In this document: positions 56,885 through 64,000 of the stretch, one piece after another | Layout: each line of letters starts with the position of its first letter | Numbering within the stretch: position 1 is the stretch's first letter | Assembly (NCBI RefSeq): GCF_949769195.1 | Contig: NZ_OX458333.1 | Span: 3,630,001 to 3,694,000, forward strand | Reading direction: 5' to 3' | Length of the DNA: 64,000 nt | Origin: Methylocaldum szegediense | GTDB taxonomy: Bacteria > Pseudomonadota > Gammaproteobacteria > Methylococcales > Methylococcaceae | The notes under the pieces: generated by a model | The model's input: the letters and a program-made list of their open reading frames with translations, nothing else | Told to the model about the DNA's origin: nothing | Database searches by the model: none | Made by a program: the position numbers and the translations under genes

Positions 56885-58828
56885 ATGAACAATAGGCTTA
56901 CATTTATCGTCTCCCTGCTGAACCGCGTGAGCGGTCCTGCCAACCAAATTTCCCAGTCGCTGGACCGGATGACCCGGCAGGCCGAAGCCGGCTTCCAGCG
57001 TATCGGCTACGGCGTAGCGGGGCTAGTCGGCGCGGGTTACAGCGTCGCCAACTTGGTTGGCCCCGCGCGGGCCATGAATAACGCCCTGAGTACCGTCCAA
57101 GCGCTCGGAGGGGATATGCAAACCCTCACCCAACTGGACAAACTGGCCAAGAGTTTTTCAGTCGAGTTCGGCGATAGCGCGGCCGATTTCGTTAAAAGCG
57201 CCGCCGCCATCAAGAGCGGGATCGACGATCTCACGGGAGACGAGATCGCGCGCTTCACCTATGTGGGCAACTTGCTGGCCAAGAGCGCGGAATCGGATGC
57301 CGCGACCATCACCAAAGTCATGACCTCCATGTACAACGTGTTCAAGCAACAGGCCGACGCCATGGGGCGCGCCGAGTGGGTGGCGCTGATGGCGGCGCAA
57401 GTCACGCGCGCGGCGAAAATCTTCAGGACCGATGGCCAGCAAATGGCCGAGGCGTTCGAAGGCCTCGCCGCGACCGCGACGAACGTCAATAGGCCGATGC
57501 ACGAACAGGTCGCGGTGCTCGGCAAGCTGCAAGGGGTCTTTAAAGGGGCGGAAGCGGCCACGAAATACGTTTCCTTCCTCCAAGGAGTCGGCAAGGCGCA
57601 AGAAAAGCTTGGACTCAAGTTCACCGACAGCCAGGGGAAGATGCTATCTGTCGTCGAGATCCTGGAGCGCATCCGGGGCAAGTTCGGGGAAACCTTTACC
57701 GTCGCCGACGCCGATTTGTTGAAAAAGGCGTTCGGCCGTAAGGAGGCGGTTTCTTTTATTCAGACTCTGATGGTCGACCTCGAGGGCCTCAAGGCCAACA
57801 TAGACGAAATCAGCCAGGTTCGCGGTCTCCAAGACTTGACCCAGATGGCCCAGATCTTGGCAGACCCCTTCGACCGCGTAACAAGGGGCGTCGAGGCGCT
57901 CAGGATCGCCGTCGGGCAGAAAATGATCGATGCCATGATGCCGACGCTCAACAAGATCGTGGAGATCGAAAAGCGGATGATCGGCTGGACCGATCGATTC
58001 CCAAAGCTCACAGCCCTTATCGGCAAAGGCACGCTCGCTGTGTTCGGCCTGATTGCCGCAATTTCGGCGCTTTCTATCGCCGTGGGCGTTTCCAAGTTCC
58101 TGATGATTGGTTGGCAAGCGGCGTTCGGCGTACTCAAGTTCGCCATCCTCAACATGCTCCCGGCGCTCGGCAAGTTCGTCGCTGTCGTCCTCTTCGACGC
58201 AGTGCCGGCCATCGTGAGTTTTACCCTCGCCTTGCTCGCCAATCCGATCACCTGGATCGTCATCGGTATCGCCGCTTTGGTGGCGGTCATTGCCGCCGCG
58301 GTCATCTATTGGGACCAGTGGACCTCGGCCGTGATCGAATGGGCCAGCGCACTGGGCGAATCATCTGGACTCTTTGCCCTGGTCGACAACCTGATCGAGT
58401 ATTGGAACAAGCTCCCAGTATGGTGGGACGAAACCGTTAACTGGCTGATTGCCAAGTTCGACCAGATCAGCGATTGGTGGACCCGCTTCACCAGTTGGCT
58501 GTCCAGCCTGAACCCGTTCGCCGGAATCTCCGCCGCCATCGATGGGGTACTCGGAAAGATAGCCCAGATCCCAGGCGTCGGCTCGCTGGTTAGGGCTATC
58601 GTGCCGTCTGCGCCGTCTCCGGTTATCGTGCCGTCTGCGCCGTCTCCGGTGCCGCCGCCCGCTGCGCTTTCGGCGTCGATGTGGGCCAACGTACCCGCTG
58701 GCGGCATTGCCAACAAAATTTCCTCGAAGGGTGGTGGCTTCCAGTTCCGGGACCTGCACGTAAACAACTACGGGCAGCCCATGAGCGGGCAGCAGCTGGT
58801 CAACGAACTTGCCTTCGCCGCGGGTTGA
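56885..58828 (+). CDS. phage tail tape measure protein (TP901 type)
   Basis: A 647-aa tape measure protein, a length suggesting a fairly short tail. The conserved TP901 core is at the N-terminus: ALSTVQALGGDMQTLTQLDK, EFGDSAADFVKSAAAIKSGI, LTGDEIARFTYVGNLLAKSA and RPMHEQVAVLGKLQGVFKGA. Hydrophobic segments follow at about 380-410 and 430-480 (VIGIAALVAVIAAAVIYW), and an internal SAPSPV repeat near the C-terminus. GAAGG lies 9 nt before the ATG. No other tail gene (tube, sheath, baseplate, chaperone) is nearby, which is unusual. Confidence 0.9.
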   Translation: MNNRLTFIVSLLNRVSGPANQISQSLDRMTRQAEAGFQRIGYGVAGLVGAGYSVANLVGPARAMNNALSTVQALGGDMQTLTQLDKLAKSFSVEFGDSAADFVKSAAAIKSGIDDLTGDEIARFTYVGNLLAKSAESDAATITKVMTSMYNVFKQQADAMGRAEWVALMAAQVTRAAKIFRTDGQQMAEAFEGLAATATNVNRPMHEQVAVLGKLQGVFKGAEAATKYVSFLQGVGKAQEKLGLKFTDSQGKMLSVVEILERIRGKFGETFTVADADLLKKAFGRKEAVSFIQTLMVDLEGLKANIDEISQVRGLQDLTQMAQILADPFDRVTRGVEALRIAVGQKMIDAMMPTLNKIVEIEKRMIGWTDRFPKLTALIGKGTLAVFGLIAAISALSIAVGVSKFLMIGWQAAFGVLKFAILNMLPALGKFVAVVLFDAVPAIVSFTLALLANPITWIVIGIAALVAVIAAAVIYWDQWTSAVIEWASALGESSGLFALVDNLIEYWNKLPVWWDETVNWLIAKFDQISDWWTRFTSWLSSLNPFAGISAAIDGVLGKIAQIPGVGSLVRAIVPSAPSPVIVPSAPSPVPPPAALSASMWANVPAGGIANKISSKGGGFQFRDLHVNNYGQPMSGQQLVNELAFAAG

Positions 58829-58943
58829 AGGCGCCTTGGCGAGGGGGCCGGCTGTGGATAGAGTATTTTTAACGGTTCCGGCTCGACAATTCGCCCGCAT
58901 CCCCCGATAATCAAATCTTATCCTCTGTATCTCTAAACAGTCC

Positions 58944-59315
58944 TCAGTTGGTCCCAATCTGGCATCGACTGAGGGCTCTTTCTTCACGGTTTCGATTGCG
59001 TCCTCGGCCACGTGCACGCAGGCAGGCATCGCCCACACTGGCGATGGGAGCAGCTTGAATGCCTTGGCCTGGCGCTATCGCCAAAACCGGCGGTTTCGTA
59101 CCGCGATCGCTTGCCACAATGGTCGATGGGGCGTCGTTCGACAGAATAGACACGAGGCCCCATACAGCGAAGACGCTTATCCACACGTAACGCCTGAGGC
59201 TGGTGCCCCGACGAAAAGCAGGAAGGCCGATCGAGACAGACAGCCGGCGCAAGAAGCGACTGGCTCTCTGGAGGCCAGATATGGCAATGTTTCCGATCTT
59301 TTTGGTGGTTTTCAT
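58944..59315 (-). CDS. hypothetical membrane-anchored protein (low support)
   Basis: A possible 123-aa protein with a basic N-terminus, one hydrophobic segment (YVWISVFAVWGLVSIL) and a polar C-terminal part. An alternative start at 59339 uses an ATG within the IS605-type end, where GGGGAGG would act as ribosome site. No family recognised; it could be a chance ORF. Confidence 0.3.
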   Translation of the reverse strand: MKTTKKIGNIAISGLQRASRFLRRLSVSIGLPAFRRGTSLRRYVWISVFAVWGLVSILSNDAPSTIVASDRGTKPPVLAIAPGQGIQAAPIASVGDACLRARGRGRNRNREERALSRCQIGTN

Positions 59316-59334
59316 TTCGCGTTTTCCGTTCTTT

Positions 59335-59862
59335 GACATCCTCCCCGGCCTGAAGGCCGGAGATTCCTACGGCGCTCAGGCGAGGCATTTAACCGCTCCT
59401 GAGTCGCTTCGGTGGGTTCCTGCTGCTGGCGACACTTCTGCATCGCTCACTTCACAGGCGCAACGGGCGTGTCCCGCCCTGAGAATGTTGATCGCGCCGG
59501 CCAGATCGGCGTTTTCCTCGAAACCGCACTCGACGCAGGCAAAGCGGGCCTGTGTGCGCCGGTTGTCGGCAGACACATGACCACACTCCGGGCAGGTGCG
59601 GCTGGTGTTCTGGGGCGGCACCGTCAGACTTGCTCATTCCTGCCTAAAACGGAAACTGTTCGCGCTTGATGGCGTTCAGTTGCCGCCGCAAGGCGTGTTG
59701 CGTGGGTTTGGGTAGGCTGTTGTCCAGTTTCCATGCCTCGTACTGCCGCTTCCACTCGACCAGCGCCCAGTTATAGGCAAAGCGGGCCGTGCCTGCGGCG
59801 CGGGCAAAGTAGGTCGCTTGCACGTTGTTTGGATCGAGCGCGATGCGATGGGCGATCAGCAT
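59335..59862 (-). pseudogene. tnpB: tnpB remnant with right-end hairpin (IS605/IS1341 type)
   Basis: The N-terminal piece (59644-59862) reads HRIALDPNNVQATYFARAAG and WALVEWKRQYEAWK; the C-terminal piece (59376-59621) has the zinc finger TCPECGHVSADNRRTQARF, CVECGF and NADLAGAINILRAGHAR. The middle (about 230 residues with the RuvC-like part) is gone. After it comes the typical end GAATCTCC, a perfect hairpin CCGGCC-TTCA-GGCCGG (59345-59360) and GGGGAGGATGTC. A dead element; the right end could still encode guide-RNA-like sequence. Confidence 0.85.
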
Positions 59863-59940
59863 TGCGATGCCTCCACGGCGGCCTTGAGGAAGAAGCTGTT
59901 CCCGCTGTTTTCAATACGATGGCCCGAAAAGCCTCTTGGT

Positions 59941-59976
59941 GGCATCTGCATGGTACATAGGTACCACGCAGATGCC
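59941..59976. repeat. 16-bp near-perfect palindrome
   Basis: GGCATCTGCATGGTAC-ATAG-GTACCACGCAGATGCC: 15 of 16 positions pair, and the odd one is a G-T type wobble. It lies about 80 nt upstream of the tnpB remnant, with no T run after it. It could be an operator, a transposon end or an RNA structure. Confidence 0.6.
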
Positions 59977-60522
59977 CAGAAAACGGCCCAAATAGACGCT
60001 TTCCGCCACTCGCTCGTTGCCGAGAACCGCCCAGTGCGGAATGTTGCGACGGAGCACTAGACCAGATTTCAGGAAAAGAAGCGATTGGCGGTTGTCTGGC
60101 CTATCGCCCTCGGGACGTGTTTTGCGACGGCTCGTAGACCGAGCAACGGTGAGGGCCGCTATCCGCTTGGGTTTTTGCCTGGCGAGAACATAGCAAGAGA
60201 TGTTGTTTTTTTGCAACATTTTGCAGTGCAGTGGCAACAGCTACTTCGAAAGGGCAGCTAATGTTATGAATTTATTATGGAAATCCTATATTTCGGGGGC
60301 ATCCCCATCTGCAAAATGCAAAAAAATGCCAAAAACCCGGCAGGCGGGGAGGAGTGCGCGGCTCGCGTTCGGGGCGGGTAGGGTTTAAAAGCAAAAATCG
60401 TGCCAAATCATGATGGCGCAGGTTTTGGCACTAGACTTGCATATATATCCGGCGGCACGGATGGGCCAGATCGTGTGGGCCAACGCCAATGGTGGCGGTG
60501 AGGGCCTTGGGCCATCAGATAG
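59977..60522. other. gap between tnpB remnant and Ogr/Delta gene
   Basis: No supported gene. It is AT-richer around 60200-60330, with runs such as TGCAAAATGCAAAAAAATGCC, and may hold control sequences of the satellite's right end. Confidence 0.5.
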
Positions 60523-60774
60523 CTAGAGATCGACCATGCCGCGCAGCTTGGCGCGTTCCTCGGCGGGGAGCGCTCTGATGATAGTTGCGGCGAGTTGGGC
60601 GGTGACGTTGACCGGCGGATTGATGGTGTGACTGAGGGCGAGACAATAGACGAATGTGGCGCCGCAGCTGGCGACGTTCCGGCAATGACAATAGAGATTC
60701 ACGGCTGTCTTGGTTTGGGGGTGCCTACTGGTGATGGCGGCCTTGCCTCCACAGTGTGGACAGTTGATGCGCAT
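60523..60774 (-). CDS. Ogr/Delta-type zinc finger late-gene activator
   Basis: An 83-aa protein with the Ogr/Delta finger: INCPHCGGKAAITSRH (Cys5, Cys8) and YCHCRNVASCGATFVY (Cys31, Cys37), then a helical tail (AEERAKLRGMVDL). In P2/P4 these proteins switch on late phage and satellite promoters. Its presence ties the element to a P2-like helper. The ATG at 60774 fits the family; an upstream in-frame start at 60807 exists. Confidence 0.85.
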   Translation of the reverse strand: MRINCPHCGGKAAITSRHPQTKTAVNLYCHCRNVASCGATFVYCLALSHTINPPVNVTAQLAATIIRALPAEERAKLRGMVDL

Positions 60775-60872
60775 GAAGCTTTTTGCTCGTCGGTGGCTTC
60801 GCCCCATAGATTCTAGCCTTTGTGCTTGATAAATATAGGGACTGGAAGCATTAAGAGCATGCTTTTCTGTTG

Positions 60873-60910
60873 AAAGGGGTCTGATAACAGCAGACCCCTT
60901 TCCCTTTTTA
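60873..60910 (+). terminator. strong hairpin terminator near the right end of the island
   Basis: AAAGGGGTCTG and CAGACCCCTTT form an 11-bp perfect stem with a 7-nt loop, followed by CCCTTTTT. It would stop plus-strand transcription leaving the island. Confidence 0.75.
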
Positions 60911-61020
60911 GCTATTCGCGGAGATTTGGTAACCGAAACAGTGGGGCAAGTCTGGGGGCAATTTTCCCGACACGAATTTTGTTTTTCAAAGAAATCAATG
61001 GGATATAGTGTGATTAGATG

Positions 61021-61112
61021 GGCTCTCTCGCCACATGGCTTAAGAGCGAAAAGTCCGGAAGAAGTCAGAAAAACCCGCGAGCGGTAAGGCTCGGCGGGTT
61101 TTTTGTCGCAAT
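61021..61112. other. candidate right attachment region (attR)
   Basis: CTCTCTCGCCA (61023) resembles the tRNA-Ser end CTCTCTCCGCCA, and 61037-61100 resembles the 60 nt after the tRNA (AAGTCCGG, then CCCGC..GCGGGTTTTTTGT), about 75 percent by eye. GGGGCAA boxes at 60943 and 60955 mirror those on the left. No exact copy of the tRNA 3' end is found, so the core is unproven. Confidence 0.4.
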
Positions 61113-61162
61113 CCGTTTTTTCAGGCTCGATCCCGGGACTGCCAAATCCGCTTGCCCCCACG

Positions 61163-62275
61163 TTAGAACAAACTCGTTTGCACCGGACCATCGACGGGTC
61201 GTCGGAAAAGCTCCGAATTGGATCGGATTTCCACGGTGTTGAGCCCGGTTTTCTTGAGCGCCAGCAGAAAACGTTTCCGGATCAGATCGGCATAAATACC
61301 CGACCCGGACTGACGAACCCCGAAACGCGAGTCGTACAGGTTGCCGCCATGGAGATCGCGGATCCGCGCCAGAATATGTTTGGCTTTCAAGGGAAAGTGG
61401 GTTTCCAGCCATTCACGGAACAATTCGGTTACTTCAAGGGGGAGTCGCAGCATGATGTAATTGGCCCGGATGGCTCCGTGTTCGGCAGCTTGCGTAAGGA
61501 TGGTTTCGAGCTCGGCATCGGTCAGAACCGGAATGACCGGGGCCACCATTACGGTAACTGGTACGCCGGCGTTTGCTAGTGTGCGGATCGTTTGCAAGCG
61601 GCGCTGCGGGCTGGTTGCGCGGGGTTCCATGATTCGCGCCAAACCTTTATCGAGTGTGGTGATCGAGATCTGAACTTGGGCCAGATGATCTCGAGCCATG
61701 GCTGACAGGATGTCGAGATCGCGCTCGATCAATGCCGATTTCGTGGTGATACTGACCGGATGGCGGCAATCGCGGAGTACTTCGAGGATTTGACGGGTGG
61801 TGCGCCATTCCCTCTCGATCGGTTGATAGGGATCGGTGTTGGCTCCTAAAGCGATCGGGGACGGACGATAGGTTGTCTCGCTCAGTTCCTTCCGAAGCAG
61901 AGCGGCCGCGTCGGATTTGGCAAAAAGGCGGGTCTCGAAGTCCATTCCCGGTGACAATCCCATGTAAGCGTGGCCGGGGCGTGCATAGCAATAGATGCAG
62001 CCATGTTCACAGCCCCGGTAGGGGTTGATAGAGAGCTCGAACGGGATGTCTGGCGAACGGTTATGGGTGATAATGCTGCGAGCGGTCTCATGAGTCACGC
62101 TGGTTGTCAGCGGGGGCGCATCCTCGGGCCACCAGCCGTCGTCGATCTTCTCGCGCACGGTCTTCGAATAGCGGGAATCCCGATTGCTCACCGCTCCGCG
62201 GCCTTTTCTCGGCATGTTCGGGATACGGATATTTTCGAATCCATCGTCACTCATATCTATCACCGATAGTACCAT
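61163..62275 (-). CDS. PA0069-family radical SAM protein
   Basis: A 370-aa radical SAM enzyme: the cluster motif CEHGCIYCYARPGHAYMG, the N-terminal KGRGAVSNRDSRY typical of the PA0069 subgroup, GANTDPYQPIEREWR, and VMVAPVIPVLTDAELE. It relates to spore-photolyase-like proteins; the reaction is not known. Start at 62275 or 62254 (MSDDGFE) cannot be decided. It is divergent from moeA, with which it shares a 38-bp start region. Confidence 0.88.
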   Translation of the reverse strand: MVLSVIDMSDDGFENIRIPNMPRKGRGAVSNRDSRYSKTVREKIDDGWWPEDAPPLTTSVTHETARSIITHNRSPDIPFELSINPYRGCEHGCIYCYARPGHAYMGLSPGMDFETRLFAKSDAAALLRKELSETTYRPSPIALGANTDPYQPIEREWRTTRQILEVLRDCRHPVSITTKSALIERDLDILSAMARDHLAQVQISITTLDKGLARIMEPRATSPQRRLQTIRTLANAGVPVTVMVAPVIPVLTDAELETILTQAAEHGAIRANYIMLRLPLEVTELFREWLETHFPLKAKHILARIRDLHGGNLYDSRFGVRQSGSGIYADLIRKRFLLALKKTGLNTVEIRSNSELFRRPVDGPVQTSLF

Positions 62276-62313
62276 TTCACCGGTACAAAGGTTTCCGAAG
62301 AACGGGTTTCGAC

Positions 62314-63582
62314 ATGACTACGATTATCCAACCGAGTTGCAGCGATAATGAAGAGCCCGGCGCACTTCATGTCGATGACGCTTTAGCCCATATGCTGAGT
62401 GCCGTATCGCCGGTCAAGGGTTATGAGCAAGTCGCCTTGCTCGAAGCCGTTTCCCGAGTTCTGCACGAGCCCGTGGTCTCGCCCATTGATGTTCCGTCGC
62501 ACACCAATTCGGCAGTCGACGGCTATGCCTTGAGGGGAGAGGATCTGCCGGGACCCGGTGACGTCGCGAGGTTCCAGGTGGTAGGGACGGCTTTGGCGGG
62601 AACGCCGTTTGTCGGAGAACTGCTTTCGGGGCAAGCGGTGCGCATCATGACCGGCGCGTCTATGCCGAACGGAGCCGATACCGTGCTGATGCAGGAGCAT
62701 GTCGATTTCGATGGGGAGCGGATTTCCGTGACTGGCGGGCGACACCGTGTCGGAGACAATGTCCGCCTGGCCGGGGAAGATATCAAGCAGGGTGAGACCA
62801 TTCTGAAACCGGGACGCCGTTTGACCCCGCCGGATATCGGCTTAATCGCCTCAATGGGAATCGGTGAAGTCAAGGTTAAGCGGCGTCCGCGGGTGGCTCT
62901 CTTGTCGACCGGAAGCGAACTCCATTCGCTCGGGAAGGCTTTGGGGGGTGGCGGCGTATACGACAGCAACCGATATACCCTCCATGCGGCGCTGAAGCGC
63001 TTGAGCGTCAAGGTGATGGACCAGGGTACCGTACCCGATGATCCAGAATTGCTGACGGAAGCTTTCATGCGAGCGGCTGCTGCGGCCGATGTGGTGATTT
63101 CCACCGGCGGCGTGTCGGTCGGCGAGGCCGATTTCGTCAAAGAAATTCTGTCGTCGATCGGTACCGTCGGTTTTTGGAAAATCGCCATGAAGCCCGGTCG
63201 CCCCCTCGCTTTCGGAAGTATTGGCGGCACAACTTTTGTCGGCTTGCCGGGAAATCCGGTGGCAGCGATCGTCAGTTTCTATCGGTTTGTCCTTCCATTG
63301 CTTGAAAAGAAGATGGGCGTTCAGGAATATTCCGTCATGCCCATGTTGAAGGCCAAGTGCGTCGAACGTTTAGCAAAAAAGCCGGGGCGTACGGAATATC
63401 AACGAGGCATTCTGGAACGGACAGAAACCGGGGACTGGGAGGTTCGTACGACCGGCAGTCAAAGTTCAGGCATCCTTCGTTCGATGAGTTTGGCCAACGT
63501 CCTGATCGCGCTGGAACACGATCGCGCGGATGTCGAACCGGGTGATTTGGTCGATGTCTTGCCTTTGGCCTATTTGATGTAG
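62314..63582 (+). CDS. moeA: molybdopterin molybdenumtransferase MoeA
   Basis: A 422-aa enzyme that inserts molybdate into adenylylated molybdopterin. It has the N-terminal DVPSHTNSAVDGYALRGEDL, VRIMTGASMPNGADTVLMQE, GEDIKQGETILKPGRRL, STGSELHSLG, the VISTGGVSVGEADFVKE segment and FVGLPGNPVAAIVSFYRFV. The ATG at 62314 gives the proper N-terminus; the frame runs upstream across the divergent radical SAM gene. Confidence 0.95.
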   Translation: MTTIIQPSCSDNEEPGALHVDDALAHMLSAVSPVKGYEQVALLEAVSRVLHEPVVSPIDVPSHTNSAVDGYALRGEDLPGPGDVARFQVVGTALAGTPFVGELLSGQAVRIMTGASMPNGADTVLMQEHVDFDGERISVTGGRHRVGDNVRLAGEDIKQGETILKPGRRLTPPDIGLIASMGIGEVKVKRRPRVALLSTGSELHSLGKALGGGGVYDSNRYTLHAALKRLSVKVMDQGTVPDDPELLTEAFMRAAAAADVVISTGGVSVGEADFVKEILSSIGTVGFWKIAMKPGRPLAFGSIGGTTFVGLPGNPVAAIVSFYRFVLPLLEKKMGVQEYSVMPMLKAKCVERLAKKPGRTEYQRGILERTETGDWEVRTTGSQSSGILRSMSLANVLIALEHDRADVEPGDLVDVLPLAYLM

Positions 63583-63720
63583 GGAGGCAATTGCTTATCG
63601 CCAAGGGCCGGAACATTGATGCCCACCTCTGCGGATCCGAAAGCTCCTCGAGCGGCCCAGGATCAGAGGTTTGCTCCGATAGGCTTTGAAGCCAGGTAGC
63701 CGCGTTGGATCTCGAGTCCA

Positions 63721-64000
63721 TCAGGTTTCGCGAGCACCCGGGGTTTTGCCAGACTGCCAAAAACCGAGGCCGATTCCGTGCTGCGATTCCCGTACGACAA
63801 CGACCGAATACCGAGCCAACCGTATCAGGTTGCCGTGTTCGAGGGTAAAGACGAGCCTGGCCGTCTCACCAATGAGCCGCTTCGACGGTTTCGCGACTTC
63901 GATGAAGACGCCTGAACGGCTTATGTTTTTCGCGATGCCTCGTAAGGGAGCGCTAGCCGGCATGATGAGATAAGCGGAAATTCGCGAATCGAGCCGTGGC
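63721..64000 (-). CDS. PilZ domain protein (N-terminus outside the window)
   Basis: The C-terminal 93 residues of a protein that reads in from the right edge: RLDSRISAYLIMPASAPLRG, then IAKNISRSGVFIEVAKPSKR, VFTLEHGNLIRLARYSVVVV and GIGLGF. RxxxR and NISRSG match the c-di-GMP-binding motif of PilZ. A start at 63963 is possible but would cut off the RxxxR part, so I take it as partial. Confidence 0.7.
   Translation of the reverse strand, partial: PRLDSRISAYLIMPASAPLRGIAKNISRSGVFIEVAKPSKRLIGETARLVFTLEHGNLIRLARYSVVVVRESQHGIGLGFWQSGKTPGARET

Larger units (their letters stand above)
46633..61112. mobile_element. P4-like phage satellite / integrative element at tRNA-Ser
   Basis: Integrase beside the tRNA 3' end, AlpA, Ash/Icd-like ORF, primase-helicase, iteron array, Psu-like protein, tape measure protein and an Ogr/Delta activator form one block of about 14.4 kb between host genes. 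The left limit is the tRNA. The right limit is inferred from an imperfect repeat (61037-61100) of the DNA just after the tRNA (46647-46706) and from repeated GGGGCAA boxes at both ends, and is uncertain. No capsid, portal or terminase genes are present, so it would need a helper phage. Confidence 0.75.

Noticed and set aside
46633..61112. Complete or nearly complete prophage
   Set aside because: No terminase, portal, capsid, sheath, tube, baseplate or lysis genes are visible; the other genes are of P4 type.
63335..63760. 141-aa minus-strand ORF
   Set aside because: Mostly antisense to moeA and out of frame with the PilZ gene.

Overview
The window is a chromosomal segment of a gammaproteobacterium. 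The gene order yceF / yceD-rpmF-plsX-fabH-fabD-fabG-acpP-fabF-pabC-mltG-tmk-holB-pilZ is the standard gammaproteobacterial fatty-acid block. The overall look (PurT, HrpA, PpsA/PpsR, glycogen-to-trehalose genes, GC-rich codons) suggests a methanotroph-like Methylococcales member, but that genus-level placement is recall and not proven here.

Layout. 1-2.6 kb: 3' part of a 23S rRNA gene, a 5S rRNA gene and their terminator. 2.7-9.7 kb: hrpA, purT, a lytic transglycosylase and an HDOD protein. 9.7-20.5 kb: yceF on the minus strand, then the fatty-acid, cell-wall and replication block on the plus strand, ending with a PilZ gene. 20.5-23.5 kb: a decayed zone with an OmpA-family pseudogene, a small PGPGW membrane protein, a tRNA-like fragment and IS481-type copy 1. 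23.8-29.4 kb: a histidine kinase with an ethylene-receptor-like sensor domain, a cold-shock/DUF1294 protein, two Hsp20 genes behind a sigma-32-like promoter, an esterase, a small lipoprotein and a VOC lipoprotein. 29.4-38.7 kb: a minus-strand trehalose cluster, with DUF5752, a TreT-like glycosyltransferase, TreZ, and a giant protein joining a GH77-like domain to TreY. 38.9-46.5 kb: a hybrid histidine kinase, the divergent ybbA/tesA pair, hopJ, a small membrane protein, and the divergent ppsR/ppsA pair.

46.5-61.1 kb is an integrated element next to tRNA-Ser(GGA). It looks like a P4-type phage satellite: integrase, AlpA, an Ash/Icd-like ORF carrying an intrinsic terminator and a duplicated motif (like P4 antisense-RNA immunity), a string of small overlapping ORFs, a 993-aa primase/helicase, a GTGTAACA iteron array as the probable origin, a Psu-like coiled-coil protein, a lone TP901-type tail tape measure protein, and an Ogr/Delta zinc-finger activator. 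No capsid, portal, terminase or other tail gene is present. IS481-type copy 2 has split one cargo gene, with a perfect 6-bp target duplication. Two remnants of IS605/TnpB-type elements lie inside the island.

61.1-64 kb returns to host genes: a PA0069-type radical SAM protein, moeA, and the C-terminal part of a PilZ protein cut by the window edge. The most noteworthy items are the satellite with its own tape measure gene, the ethylene-receptor-like kinase, and the GH77-like domain without its catalytic nucleophile fused to TreY.
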